Source: RGIG4140 sp045532865 (GTDB taxonomy: Bacteria > Pseudomonadota > Alphaproteobacteria > CAAHEQ01 > UBA3637). Taken from it: a stretch of 26,567 nucleotides of DNA. The position numbers and the translations under genes are program-made. The notes below the pieces were generated by a model. The model saw only the letters and a list, made by a program, of their open reading frames with translations. It was not told the DNA's origin and did not search any database. The stretch is taken from the NCBI GenBank assembly GCA_045532865.1, contig JAZSGT010000029.1:1-26567 (forward strand). The letters run 5' to 3'. This document shows, in pieces, positions 6,995-15,160 of this stretch (position 1 is its first letter; each line of letters begins with the position of its first letter).

Positions 6995-7010
6995 CCTTGC
7001 AGGAGGAAAA

Positions 7011-8639
7011 ATGGACATTCAAGTCATAAAAACAGAACCCTATTTTGACCAAATTTGTGGAACTTCTGGCTTAAGAAAAAAAGTCAGCGTTTTTAAACAA
7101 CCTAATTATTTGGAAAATTTTGTTCAATCCCTTTTCAATTCGCTTGATGGATTTGAAGGAAAAACACTTGTTATTGGAGGTGATGGTCGTTACTTTAACA
7201 ATCAAGCCATTCAATCAATTATCAAACTTGCCATTGCAAATCAATTCGGTCGTTTAATCATTGGCCAAAACGGTATCTTATCGACCCCAGCAGCTTCACA
7301 CCTTATTACAAAAAGAGAAGCTTTTGGTGGCATTATTTTATCAGCTAGCCACAACCCTGGTGGGCCCAACCACGATTTTGGCATTAAATACGATACGGCT
7401 GATGGTGCACCGGCTCCTCAAAGTTTGACCAATAAAATCACTGAACATGCCAAAACAATTAATCACTATTGGTCAGTAGCAATTAAAGATGTTAAATTAT
7501 CTGAAATTGGGGAAGAAACAATTGGCAACACAGTTATTGAAATTGTCGATCCTGTTAAAGATTACGCCCAATACATGCAAGAAATTTTTGATTTTGATTC
7601 TATTCGTAATCTGTTCAAATCTGGTTTTAAAATGTCATATGATGCATTGAATGCTGTAACAGGACCCTACGCTTCATATATTTTTGAAACATTGCTTGGT
7701 GCTGAAGAAGGCACAGTTTTAAACAAAACACCACTACCTGATTTTGGAGGTCTTCATCCTGAACCAAACTTGACTTATGCAAAACATTTTGCTGATATGA
7801 TGTATCAAGATGATGCTCCTGATTTTGGCGCAGCTTCAGATGGCGATGGTGACCGATATATGATTTTAGGTAAAAAGTTTTTTGTCAGTCCTTCAGACAG
7901 CCTTGCAATCATTGCAAAATACATGGAAGAAATTCCTTTCTATAAAGGCAGATTTTACGGCATTGCAAGATCAATGCCAACAGCACCAGCTGTTGATGCT
8001 GTTGCCTCCAAAAAATCATTACCTATTTATGCAACTCCTACGGGGTGGAAATTTTTCAGCTCCCTTTTAAATGCTAAAAAAATATCTCTTTGTGGAGAAG
8101 AAAGTTTTGGTACCGGCTCTTTCCATTTATGTGAAAAAGATGGTATTTGGGCAATTTTATTTTGGTTAAATATTATTGCACTCACAAATAAATCTGTACA
8201 AGAATTAACATATGATTTGTGGAATGAACATGGTCGTATATTCACTTCAACCCAAAGCTATGAAGGTTTAGAAGTTGAACCAACAAATCAGATGATGGAT
8301 GCTTTAAAAGAAAAATTAGAATCCCTTGCTGGACAAACAATTTGCAATCACAAAATTATATCCACATCCATATTTAACTATACTGATCCAATCACTGGAG
8401 ATGAAGCTAAAAATCAAGGGTATATTATTGAATTTGAAGATGGAAGAATCTTCTGTCGTTTGTCAGGAACAGGCAGCTCTGGGGCAACTCTTCGTCTTTA
8501 TTATGCATGTAAAACAACTCAAAAGGCTTTGTTTGAATTAGACCCTGTTGTTGCATTAGATGATTTTATTAAAGCATCTAATGAAATTTTGCAAATAAAA
8601 GAATATACAGGAAAAGATGCTCCAACTGTTGTTACATAA
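7011..8639 (+). CDS. pgm: phosphoglucomutase (alpha-D-glucose phosphate-specific)
   Basis: A 542-residue alpha-D-phosphohexomutase that interconverts glucose 1-phosphate and glucose 6-phosphate, supplying sugar nucleotides for envelope polysaccharides. All four functional regions are visible: the phosphoserine loop SASHNPGG near residue 111, the Mg-binding DGDGDR near residue 279, the sugar-specificity loop GEESFGTGS near residue 362, and the C-terminal phosphate-binding region RLSGTGSSGATLR near residue 485. The N-terminal GTSGLRKK is also typical. Length matches the Pgm subfamily (about 545) rather than GlmM or ManB (about 450). The ATG follows AGGAGG. It is downstream of mipZ after 30 bases and is closed by a strong terminator. 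Confidence 0.95.
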   Translation: MDIQVIKTEPYFDQICGTSGLRKKVSVFKQPNYLENFVQSLFNSLDGFEGKTLVIGGDGRYFNNQAIQSIIKLAIANQFGRLIIGQNGILSTPAASHLITKREAFGGIILSASHNPGGPNHDFGIKYDTADGAPAPQSLTNKITEHAKTINHYWSVAIKDVKLSEIGEETIGNTVIEIVDPVKDYAQYMQEIFDFDSIRNLFKSGFKMSYDALNAVTGPYASYIFETLLGAEEGTVLNKTPLPDFGGLHPEPNLTYAKHFADMMYQDDAPDFGAASDGDGDRYMILGKKFFVSPSDSLAIIAKYMEEIPFYKGRFYGIARSMPTAPAVDAVASKKSLPIYATPTGWKFFSSLLNAKKISLCGEESFGTGSFHLCEKDGIWAILFWLNIIALTNKSVQELTYDLWNEHGRIFTSTQSYEGLEVEPTNQMMDALKEKLESLAGQTICNHKIISTSIFNYTDPITGDEAKNQGYIIEFEDGRIFCRLSGTGSSGATLRLYYACKTTQKALFELDPVVALDDFIKASNEILQIKEYTGKDAPTVVT

Positions 8640-8654
8640 TACTTAAAGCCTCAC

Positions 8655-8685
8655 AAAAAAACCCTCCACAAGGAGGGTTTTTTTT
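8655..8685. terminator. bidirectional terminator between pgm and the prolyl isomerase gene
   Basis: ACCCTCC (8661-8667) pairs with GGAGGGT (8672-8678) around ACAA, flanked by an A-run and a T-run that extend the stem and give a U-tract on both strands. It lies between convergent stop codons at 8639 and 8700. Confidence 0.92.
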
Positions 8686-8699
8686 GAATAAAATCCAAC

Positions 8700-9812
8700 C
8701 TATTGAGCTGGCTTTTCTTCAGGTTTTACCTCTTCCACAGGAGCAGTTGGAGCTTCTTCTTTGACTTCTTCAACTTTTTCTTCAACTACATCTGCTTTTG
8801 GGGCTTCTTTAACCTCTTCAGCAACAGGGGCATCCTCTGCCTCTACCGAAGGTTCCAAAGCCATATCTGAAGATTCTTCTGTTGTTGTAGATTCTTTGTT
8901 TTCTTGCAAACTTGGAACCAAAACTTTTGCACCAAAACGTTCATGTTCATTGGCAATTAATTCTGGTACTTTTTGTTGAAAGACCTGCTTACGTAAAAAT
9001 TCTTTCATTTCTTCGAATGCTGGAGGAGCAGCTAATCTGCGATCTTCTACCAAAACAACATGCCAACCAAATGATGTTTTAATTGGAGCTGAAAGTTGCC
9101 CTGTTTTCATTGCAAAAACTGGCTCTGTAAAAGCAGGGATCATCATATCTTTTCTAAAATAACCCAAATCACCACCATTATTGCTGCCAGCATCTAATGA
9201 TTTTGTATTTGCCAGCATTTTAAAATCTGCCCCTGCTTTTAATTGAACCAAAATGTCTTTTGCTTCTTTTTCAGTTTTAACTAAAATATGACGGGCACGA
9301 ATTTCATCTTGTCTTGGGAAATTTTTGATTTGTTCTAAATAAATAGCTTTTAAATCATCATCTGAAACAGTCTTTGTAAATTTATCAACCAAATAAGCTT
9401 CAAACAAAATAGCATTAATACGTTGTTGAACAGCAGGATTGTTTTCTATATCTGAAGAATCAACAGCTTTTTTTAAAACTTTTTCTGCAACAACATCTTT
9501 AACAAGTTGAGGATAAATATCTTCAAATGGAAGTTCTGCTAATTGAGGCACTTGAGATACCAAAGTTTCAACTTCTGACAAATAAACAGGATCACCATCC
9601 ACAGTTGCAATAACCTTACCCTCAGGTGATAACCCTGGTAAACGAATCCAATTGTTTGCAGCAACAGCCCAAATTGCAATTGCCCCAACAGCTAAAACAG
9701 TGGCTAAAATTGTTCCTGTTTTTAATTTTGATTTTCTACAGCAAGCACATGGTTGTTCCTCTGTTTTTTTAACAACTGTTTCTTCTGTAACTTTTTTTGA
9801 TTTTTGAGCCAT
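8700..9812 (-). CDS. membrane-anchored parvulin-type peptidyl-prolyl isomerase
   Basis: A 370-residue protein of the SurA/PrsA/PpiD group that catalyses prolyl cis-trans isomerisation and assists folding of exported proteins. It has a cytoplasmic N-terminus of about 30 residues with an unusual CACC cluster and basic residues. A single membrane segment follows (about residues 32-53), so the rest faces the periplasm. A SurA-N-like helical region precedes the parvulin domain (about residues 170-260), which contains IRARHILVKTEKEA, GGDLGYF and TSFGWHVVLVEDRR. The last 65 or so residues are a low-complexity Glu/Val/Pro/Ala tail. AAGGAG precedes the ATG. A promoter lies at 9849-9877, so it may be transcribed apart from the upstream genes. 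Confidence 0.88.
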   Translation of the reverse strand: MAQKSKKVTEETVVKKTEEQPCACCRKSKLKTGTILATVLAVGAIAIWAVAANNWIRLPGLSPEGKVIATVDGDPVYLSEVETLVSQVPQLAELPFEDIYPQLVKDVVAEKVLKKAVDSSDIENNPAVQQRINAILFEAYLVDKFTKTVSDDDLKAIYLEQIKNFPRQDEIRARHILVKTEKEAKDILVQLKAGADFKMLANTKSLDAGSNNGGDLGYFRKDMMIPAFTEPVFAMKTGQLSAPIKTSFGWHVVLVEDRRLAAPPAFEEMKEFLRKQVFQQKVPELIANEHERFGAKVLVPSLQENKESTTTEESSDMALEPSVEAEDAPVAEEVKEAPKADVVEEKVEEVKEEAPTAPVEEVKPEEKPAQ

Positions 9813-9848
9813 TTTTTTCTCCTTTTTTTATTATATCTCAATAAGTTT

Positions 9849-9877
9849 TTTATAATTTTTTTTTAAAAAAAAATCAA
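9849..9877 (-). promoter_or_regulatory. putative promoter of the prolyl isomerase gene
   Basis: Minus strand TTGATT (9872-9877), a 17-base spacer made almost entirely of a T-run then an A-run, and TATAAA (9849-9854). It lies about 40 bases upstream of the start codon in a 108-base gap. Confidence 0.45.
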
Positions 9878-9883
9878 ATCTTA

Positions 9884-9903
9884 TTTTTAGATAAATCTAA
9901 AAA
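9884..9903 (-). terminator. weak AT-rich hairpin after the cNMP-domain gene
   Basis: TTTTTAG (9884-9890) pairs with CTAAAAA (9897-9903) around a 6-base loop, about 18 bases beyond the stop codon of the gene ending at 9921. The stem has one G-C pair and no clean U-tract directly after it, so termination here is uncertain. Confidence 0.25.
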
Positions 9904-9920
9904 AAGAAAAAACAAGTAAA

Positions 9921-10322
9921 TTATCTTAATCTTCTGGATAACTCACCAATAAAACCTTTTGCAATTGATGGATGTAACGACATAACCTGATATAATCTAT
10001 GTCCGTTTATTTTTAAGACACAAATCGGCTCAACAGCTTTAACTTGATATGGCAAAGTAGCTGGTGACAACACTGTTGTTTCCCCAAAAAACTGACGAGG
10101 CCCAAACTCTAAAACAACATCATCATTAACAATTGCTTGGGCTTTTCCACTTAAAACGATAAACAATGCTGTATTTTCTTTTTGATTATCTAGCAAAATA
10201 TCACCAGATTTGTATGTTTTTTCTTCTGATGATGATATCAAATCTGACAATGCCATCTCTGATGCATTCTCAAACATAGGTATATTTTTTAGAATTAAAA
10301 CTTTTTCAAATGTAATAGACAT
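9921..10322 (-). CDS. stand-alone cyclic-nucleotide-binding-domain protein
   Basis: A 133-residue protein made of a single CRP-like beta-roll domain with no DNA-binding helix-turn-helix. Visible elements are FENASEMALSDL, YKSGDILLDNQKENTALFIVLSGKA and FGETTVLSP. The phosphate-binding cassette keeps Gly-Glu, but the Arg and Ser that contact the cyclic phosphate in CRP align with Leu and Pro (ATLPYQVKA), so cyclic nucleotide binding is doubtful. TAGGAG precedes the ATG, and only 9 bases separate it from the upstream 12-TM/HEAT gene, indicating cotranscription. In some bacteria, as I recall, similar domains are fused to the end of transporter-HEAT proteins. A partner role with the upstream protein is therefore plausible but inferred. 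Confidence 0.82.
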   Translation of the reverse strand: MSITFEKVLILKNIPMFENASEMALSDLISSSEEKTYKSGDILLDNQKENTALFIVLSGKAQAIVNDDVVLEFGPRQFFGETTVLSPATLPYQVKAVEPICVLKINGHRLYQVMSLHPSIAKGFIGELSRRLR

Positions 10323-10331
10323 GTTTTACTC

Positions 10332-13106
10332 CTAATTTTCCAAAATGGTATCTAATGACTGAAAAACAAGCTGACTGGTTGGCAATGTTAACAATACACG
10401 ATGACGTTCTTCTTCGTTTTTTTCCAACCGGCAAAAAGCCCATATGGCAGCTTCTAAAACAAGTGGATTTTTAGCTTTTAAATATTCTTTTACAACAGGT
10501 AAAGAATCTGGACAATCTAACATACGCAAACAATAAAGTGCTGTTGTTTTTATCCAATCCGGCAAAGTAAATGGAGCATCTTTTAACAAAGAACAAATAT
10601 CTTGCATTGCTAAATCAACCGTCATGTCAATTTGTGCAACTGCGCGTTCATCAACTCTAATGTCTTCTAAAGCCATTTTAACCAATCTAAATAATTTTTT
10701 GGGAAGCATATCTTGCAAAGAACTTAATGCTAAAGCTTTAGACTCTTCTTTTTTCATAAGAAGCAATCGAACAGCTTTTTCATACAAAGAATTATCCTTT
10801 AACAAAAGCAGTTGATATAAGATTGTTTCTCTTGTTTCTTCAATATCTTCCATAATAGCACGCATTAAAAAAGCGTATACCTCACTGGTATGAGGAAACG
10901 AAACTTGTTTATACTTGTGCAACAAATGAGTTAACCACAAAATTCGATTAACATCTTTTTGAATTCCACCAAACAATAAACTATATTTATCTTTGTGAAT
11001 CCAAAAAATACCTCGATCAATCATACCTTGAATAATTGTTTTTCTGAGTTTTTGATTGCCAATTTGAAGCGCTCGTAATAAAATTTGTTTTCCTTCTCCA
11101 CTTGGTAACATCGTCAAAAACAAAATAAGTGTCTTCAAGCGAACAGCTGGAATCTCTGGATTGTTAATTGTTCTTTCAATTAACGGAAAAGCATTTATCC
11201 CATAACTTTTCAAGGCAACCAATGCATTTTCTCTTAACTGAACATCATCCAATGAAGTAATAATAATCGGCAAACATTCGGGATGCATAATCTTAGATGC
11301 AACTAACAAAGCCTTCGAAGCAACTACCGGTGTTGTGCTTTTTAACAACCTAAGCAACAAACGAACAAGTCCAACTGATGGAGCCCATTCAATAATTGAC
11401 AAAGCTAACAGATTATCTTTAATCCGTTTTGAATCTACTAATTTTTGCAATCCATCCGTTGCCAAAAGTGCTGGTGCACCTCCTGTTTTTAAAAAACCAC
11501 ACATGGCGCCTATTCTTAATTTTTTATCATCTAAATAAGGTAAAAATGCGTTTATTCCATTAAATTCTTTTTCTTCATATGCAATTTGGATTAATAAGCT
11601 TAAAGCTCGACATTTTACTTTAATTGAAGAGTCTTTCAAAAAGACAAGTTCAATAGTTTTTTCATGCCTTGATAACGTATATAAAGAAGCCATTTTTTCC
11701 AAAACATACAATCTGACACTTTCATTTTTGTGTTTTAGAGATTTCAACAACCATTTTAAATATAACCATTTATTAGAAACTTCTAAAACTCTTAAGAAAT
11801 ATATAACCTCGTTTTTCTGGTCAGCAGTAATATGCCTTTGAATATAATTAACAACTTTCTTATCAATTAAAAGAAGAGGACCACCTCTCCATGCTCTCAT
11901 TTTAAACAACTTTATTAATAACGAGCTATAAAATGTTAAAGACAACAAACCCAAAACAAATAAAACAACCAAAAAAATAAATAAAACTAAAGTTAAATTT
12001 TTAAAATGAACACAACACAATGCTCCAGTTAAAAATCCAAAAGGCTCAATGACAACCCATCTTTTTTTATTAATACTTTCCCCCAACCCTTGATTTAATA
12101 AACGAAGAAGTGCATTTACAAAGTTTTCAAAATATAACAACATTGACAAGCTTGCTAAAATTGTTCCAATAAAAATGAGAAAAAACTGTTTTGTCAACAT
12201 TCCTAAAAGAACACAAACAACACCTATCAAAAATAATACAATACCACCAGATATCATATAAAAATATCTAGTCCTAAATAAAAGTATTCCACTTAAAAAA
12301 CCTAAACACCCATAAGCCATCCACCAATATAACATAAATTGCAAAACTTCTAGCGTATTGAATTTAGCGCCTAAATACTGGTAAAAAACAAAATCAGAAA
12401 TACATTTAATCGCAAAAAATGAAAAACAAAACAAACAAACAGTTCGGACTAATTTTAATTCCGACAACTCTCTGACCTCTCCTGTCTTTGCAACAAAAAC
12501 ATCTTTTTCAACAGGAACAAATTTTGTTAAGATATATAATGAAAAATAGCAGCACAATAATAAAACAAAAGAAATATAAAGCGTGCTATATGCGCCTAAT
12601 TCCAAAACATATACAAGCAAAGGTCCAAAAGCAAATCCCAAAAATAAAGAGCCGGTTATACAAACACGTTTTAAACTCCCCAATTGCAAAGGCACAAATC
12701 TTGAAACAATCAAAAACAAAGAGGCAACAAACAACGAAAACAATGCATACTTTCCAATAAAAAGCAAATGCATATAAATTTCACCCAAACGCATCCCAAC
12801 ACCCCAAATAATAGGGATTAATAAAATCAACAACACACTAAGAGCTTTGATACTACCATATCCTTTTCGTTTCGCTAAACCTCTATGAATATATCCTAAG
12901 AAAAACAACAAAAAGGAAACAAAAAGTAAATCATATCCTAATAAAAATAGTTTTGAGTTTTCAACAAATAAACGAACTGTTGCAGCATCAAAACAAGAAA
13001 GTCCTATTCCCACAAAAAAAGACAAAAACATCAAACACAATAACATTCCCAAATGGAATCCTGGAACTGTTGAAGCTGTAATAAATGCTTTTTTAAGAAA
13101 TGACAT
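10332..13106 (-). CDS. 12-TM transporter-like protein with large HEAT-repeat domain
   Basis: A 924-residue protein in two parts. Residues 1 to about 400 contain about 12 hydrophobic helices, with the layout of a major-facilitator or ATP/ADP-translocase-like transporter; I see no diagnostic substrate motif. From about residue 410 to the end it is soluble and built of leucine-rich helical pairs typical of HEAT/ARM repeats (for example SVRLYVLEKMASLY, SIKVKCRALSLLIQIA and PVVASKALLVASKI). No signal peptide is apparent; the HEAT region should be cytoplasmic if the transporter has even topology. It begins 3 bases after the ftsY stop and is followed 9 bases later by a cyclic-nucleotide-binding-domain gene, so the three are probably one transcript. 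Substrate and function are unknown. Confidence 0.8.
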   Translation of the reverse strand: MSFLKKAFITASTVPGFHLGMLLCLMFLSFFVGIGLSCFDAATVRLFVENSKLFLLGYDLLFVSFLLFFLGYIHRGLAKRKGYGSIKALSVLLILLIPIIWGVGMRLGEIYMHLLFIGKYALFSLFVASLFLIVSRFVPLQLGSLKRVCITGSLFLGFAFGPLLVYVLELGAYSTLYISFVLLLCCYFSLYILTKFVPVEKDVFVAKTGEVRELSELKLVRTVCLFCFSFFAIKCISDFVFYQYLGAKFNTLEVLQFMLYWWMAYGCLGFLSGILLFRTRYFYMISGGIVLFLIGVVCVLLGMLTKQFFLIFIGTILASLSMLLYFENFVNALLRLLNQGLGESINKKRWVVIEPFGFLTGALCCVHFKNLTLVLFIFLVVLFVLGLLSLTFYSSLLIKLFKMRAWRGGPLLLIDKKVVNYIQRHITADQKNEVIYFLRVLEVSNKWLYLKWLLKSLKHKNESVRLYVLEKMASLYTLSRHEKTIELVFLKDSSIKVKCRALSLLIQIAYEEKEFNGINAFLPYLDDKKLRIGAMCGFLKTGGAPALLATDGLQKLVDSKRIKDNLLALSIIEWAPSVGLVRLLLRLLKSTTPVVASKALLVASKIMHPECLPIIITSLDDVQLRENALVALKSYGINAFPLIERTINNPEIPAVRLKTLILFLTMLPSGEGKQILLRALQIGNQKLRKTIIQGMIDRGIFWIHKDKYSLLFGGIQKDVNRILWLTHLLHKYKQVSFPHTSEVYAFLMRAIMEDIEETRETILYQLLLLKDNSLYEKAVRLLLMKKEESKALALSSLQDMLPKKLFRLVKMALEDIRVDERAVAQIDMTVDLAMQDICSLLKDAPFTLPDWIKTTALYCLRMLDCPDSLPVVKEYLKAKNPLVLEAAIWAFCRLEKNEEERHRVLLTLPTSQLVFQSLDTILEN

Positions 13107-13109
13107 TTG

Positions 13110-13985
13110 TTATCCTAATAGTGAATTTGTATACTCTTGAGCTGTAAAAGATGATAAATCTTCTATTTGTTCACCAACTCCAATGGCATGAATCGGCAAC
13201 TGAAATCTCTGTGAAAGAGCCAATAAAATACCTCCTTTTGCTGTTCCATCCAATTTTGTCATAACCAAACCAGTAATTTGGGTTATTTTTGAAAAAGCTT
13301 CAACTTGAAGCAAAGCGTTTTGTCCAACCGTCGCATCCAAAACAAGCAATGTTGCATGTGGTGCTGTTGGTTCTGCTTTTTTTATCACTCGATTGATTTT
13401 TTTAAGTTCATCCATCAAATCAGAACGATTTTGCAAACGCCCTGCTGTATCAATAAACAAAATATCATCTCTATTTTTTTTAGCCATTTGGATAGCATCA
13501 AAAACCAATGCAGCAGCATCACCACCAGAAGTTGTTGTGTAAACATTAGATTTATTACGAATACCCCATTCCTTTAATTGCTCAACAGCCCCAGCTCTAA
13601 AGGTATCTCCTGCTGCAAAGGAAACTTGATATCCTTTATTTTTATAATAAGATCCCAATTTTCCAATGGTTGTTGTTTTTCCAGCTCCATTCACTCCAAC
13701 CATCAAAACAACAAAAGGTGCTTTATCTTTTTCAACCTCTAGTGGAACAGCATATGGTTCTAAGCGTTTAACAATTTCATTTTTTAAAATTGTTTTCATT
13801 TCATCAGCAGTTTTTGGTTTTTGAACCTTTATTTCTTCAATTATTTCAGATACTGTTAAAACACCGACATCAGCCATCAAAAGAGCATCTTCTAACTCTT
13901 CTAATGATTCAAAGTCAATTTTTGAAAAAGAAAACAGACGTGCTGTCTTTTTCATTCCAAGTTTAAGCTTCTCCAACCAACTCAT
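13110..13985 (-). CDS. ftsY: signal recognition particle receptor FtsY
   Basis: A 291-residue GTPase that receives ribosome-SRP complexes at the inner membrane for cotranslational insertion of membrane proteins. The N domain helices lead into the G domain with GVNGAGKTTTIGKLG (P-loop), DTFRAGAVEQL, DTAGRLQNRSDLMDEL, TKLDGTAKGG and the C-terminal GVGEQIEDLSSF. The start is set at the ATG at 13985 (MSWLEKLKLGMKK), which follows a GGAAGAGAG sequence. The protein is essentially the NG core: the acidic A domain of many proteobacterial FtsY proteins is absent, leaving a short basic, amphipathic N-terminus that could bind membrane. It overlaps the end of mtaB by 23 bases, an arrangement common in Alphaproteobacteria. 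Confidence 0.95.
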   Translation of the reverse strand: MSWLEKLKLGMKKTARLFSFSKIDFESLEELEDALLMADVGVLTVSEIIEEIKVQKPKTADEMKTILKNEIVKRLEPYAVPLEVEKDKAPFVVLMVGVNGAGKTTTIGKLGSYYKNKGYQVSFAAGDTFRAGAVEQLKEWGIRNKSNVYTTTSGGDAAALVFDAIQMAKKNRDDILFIDTAGRLQNRSDLMDELKKINRVIKKAEPTAPHATLLVLDATVGQNALLQVEAFSKITQITGLVMTKLDGTAKGGILLALSQRFQLPIHAIGVGEQIEDLSSFTAQEYTNSLLG

Positions 13986-15159
13986 TTTTCTCTCTTCCAG
14001 TAATAATAACAGGAACAATTTTACCTATTCTATCACAATTTGTTTTAACTCTTAAATAATTTTCAGTATAACCAAATCCTTCTGTTTCAATCAAAACAGT
14101 CATTGTTTTTCCAATTTGCTTATCTAAATAAGTTGTTAACAACTCGTCCCCCACAGCTCGCAACAAAGCCGCACGCTTTTTACGTTCACACACATCAACC
14201 ATTGGCATTTTAGCTGCCGGTGTTTCCGGACGAATAGAATATGGAAAAACATGCAAATGTGTCACACCTGCTTCTTGAACAAAACGAACCGTATTTAAAA
14301 ACATATCATCTGTTTCAGTTGGAAATCCTGTGATAAAATCTCCTCCAAAAACAAAATCAGGTCTTTTTTCTTTTAATTTTTGACAAGCAGATAAAACTTG
14401 TTCAAAAGAATGCCTTCTCCCCATCCGTTTTAAAATCATATTATCCCCAGACTGCATAGACAAATGTAAATGTGGCATAAAAATCGGATTTGAAGAAACA
14501 ATATCAATAAATTCATCATCCATACAAGCAGGATCAATTGATCCCAAACGAAGACGTTTTAATCCTGAAACTTGTTTTAAAATTTCTTTTAAAAGAGCAT
14601 TAAACCCATATGGATAAGACGTAATATCAACCCCAGTTAACACAAGTTCAGAAAATCCATTTGCAACAAAACCTTTTGCTTCATTTATGACTTGGTCAAT
14701 TGGCAAACCCTTATTTTTTCCTCTGGCTTTTCTGACAATACAAAATGTACAAGCATGGGAACATCCTTGTTGTATTTGTAAAAAAGCACGTGTTCTTGAT
14801 TCAAAATCTGTAATAACAGGAACTTCAAAATCTGTATCTAATATATTTTGAACCTGAACCCTCTCGCCTTCTAACAAGCATTTTCTAGATAATTTTTCAA
14901 TATTGCCAACAACCTTAAAAACCTCTGGCATATTCGCATATTTTTGAGGATCTAATTGCGCAGCACACCCCGTTACAATAATTTTCATATCAGGATTTTC
15001 TCTGGCTGCCCGCCTAATAGCTTGCTGACATTGACGTTCCGCTTCATGCGTAACAGCACAGGTATTAATAACAAAAATGTCATCCCTATCAGCTAATAGT
15101 TTTTGAATAACTGTTGATTCAAATGTATTTAAACGACATCCAAAAGAAAGTATCTTCAT
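13963..15159 (-). CDS. mtaB: tRNA t6A37 methylthiotransferase MtaB
   Basis: A 398-residue radical SAM enzyme that adds a methylthio group to t6A at position 37 of ANN-decoding tRNAs. The N-terminal MTTase domain has FGCRLNTFES with the first cluster cysteine, NTCAVTHEAER and VTGCAAQ. The radical SAM motif is GCSHACTFCIVRKARG (CxxxCxxC) near residue 135. Other typical segments are LTGVDITSY, HLHLSMQSG and FITGFPTET, and a TRAM-like C-terminus follows. The combination GCRLN and VTHEAER separates it from MiaB, which is also encoded in this window. It starts 1 base after the corC stop, with a weak AAAGAAAG ribosome-binding site, so translation may be coupled. Confidence 0.92.
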   Translation of the reverse strand: MKILSFGCRLNTFESTVIQKLLADRDDIFVINTCAVTHEAERQCQQAIRRAARENPDMKIIVTGCAAQLDPQKYANMPEVFKVVGNIEKLSRKCLLEGERVQVQNILDTDFEVPVITDFESRTRAFLQIQQGCSHACTFCIVRKARGKNKGLPIDQVINEAKGFVANGFSELVLTGVDITSYPYGFNALLKEILKQVSGLKRLRLGSIDPACMDDEFIDIVSSNPIFMPHLHLSMQSGDNMILKRMGRRHSFEQVLSACQKLKEKRPDFVFGGDFITGFPTETDDMFLNTVRFVQEAGVTHLHVFPYSIRPETPAAKMPMVDVCERKKRAALLRAVGDELLTTYLDKQIGKTMTVLIETEGFGYTENYLRVKTNCDRIGKIVPVIITGREKNELVGEA

Positions 15160-15160
15160 T

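Noticed and set aside
12488..12777. Plus-strand ORFs opposite the 12-TM protein gene
   Set aside because: They mirror the hydrophobic codons of the minus-strand gene, have Lys/Gln/Asn-rich low-complexity products and no ribosome-binding site.
13986..14018. A longer FtsY N-terminus starting MFLLLLLEERK
   Set aside because: It is the mtaB coding end read in another frame. The ATG at 13985 has a ribosome-binding site and gives the family-like MSWLEKLK start.
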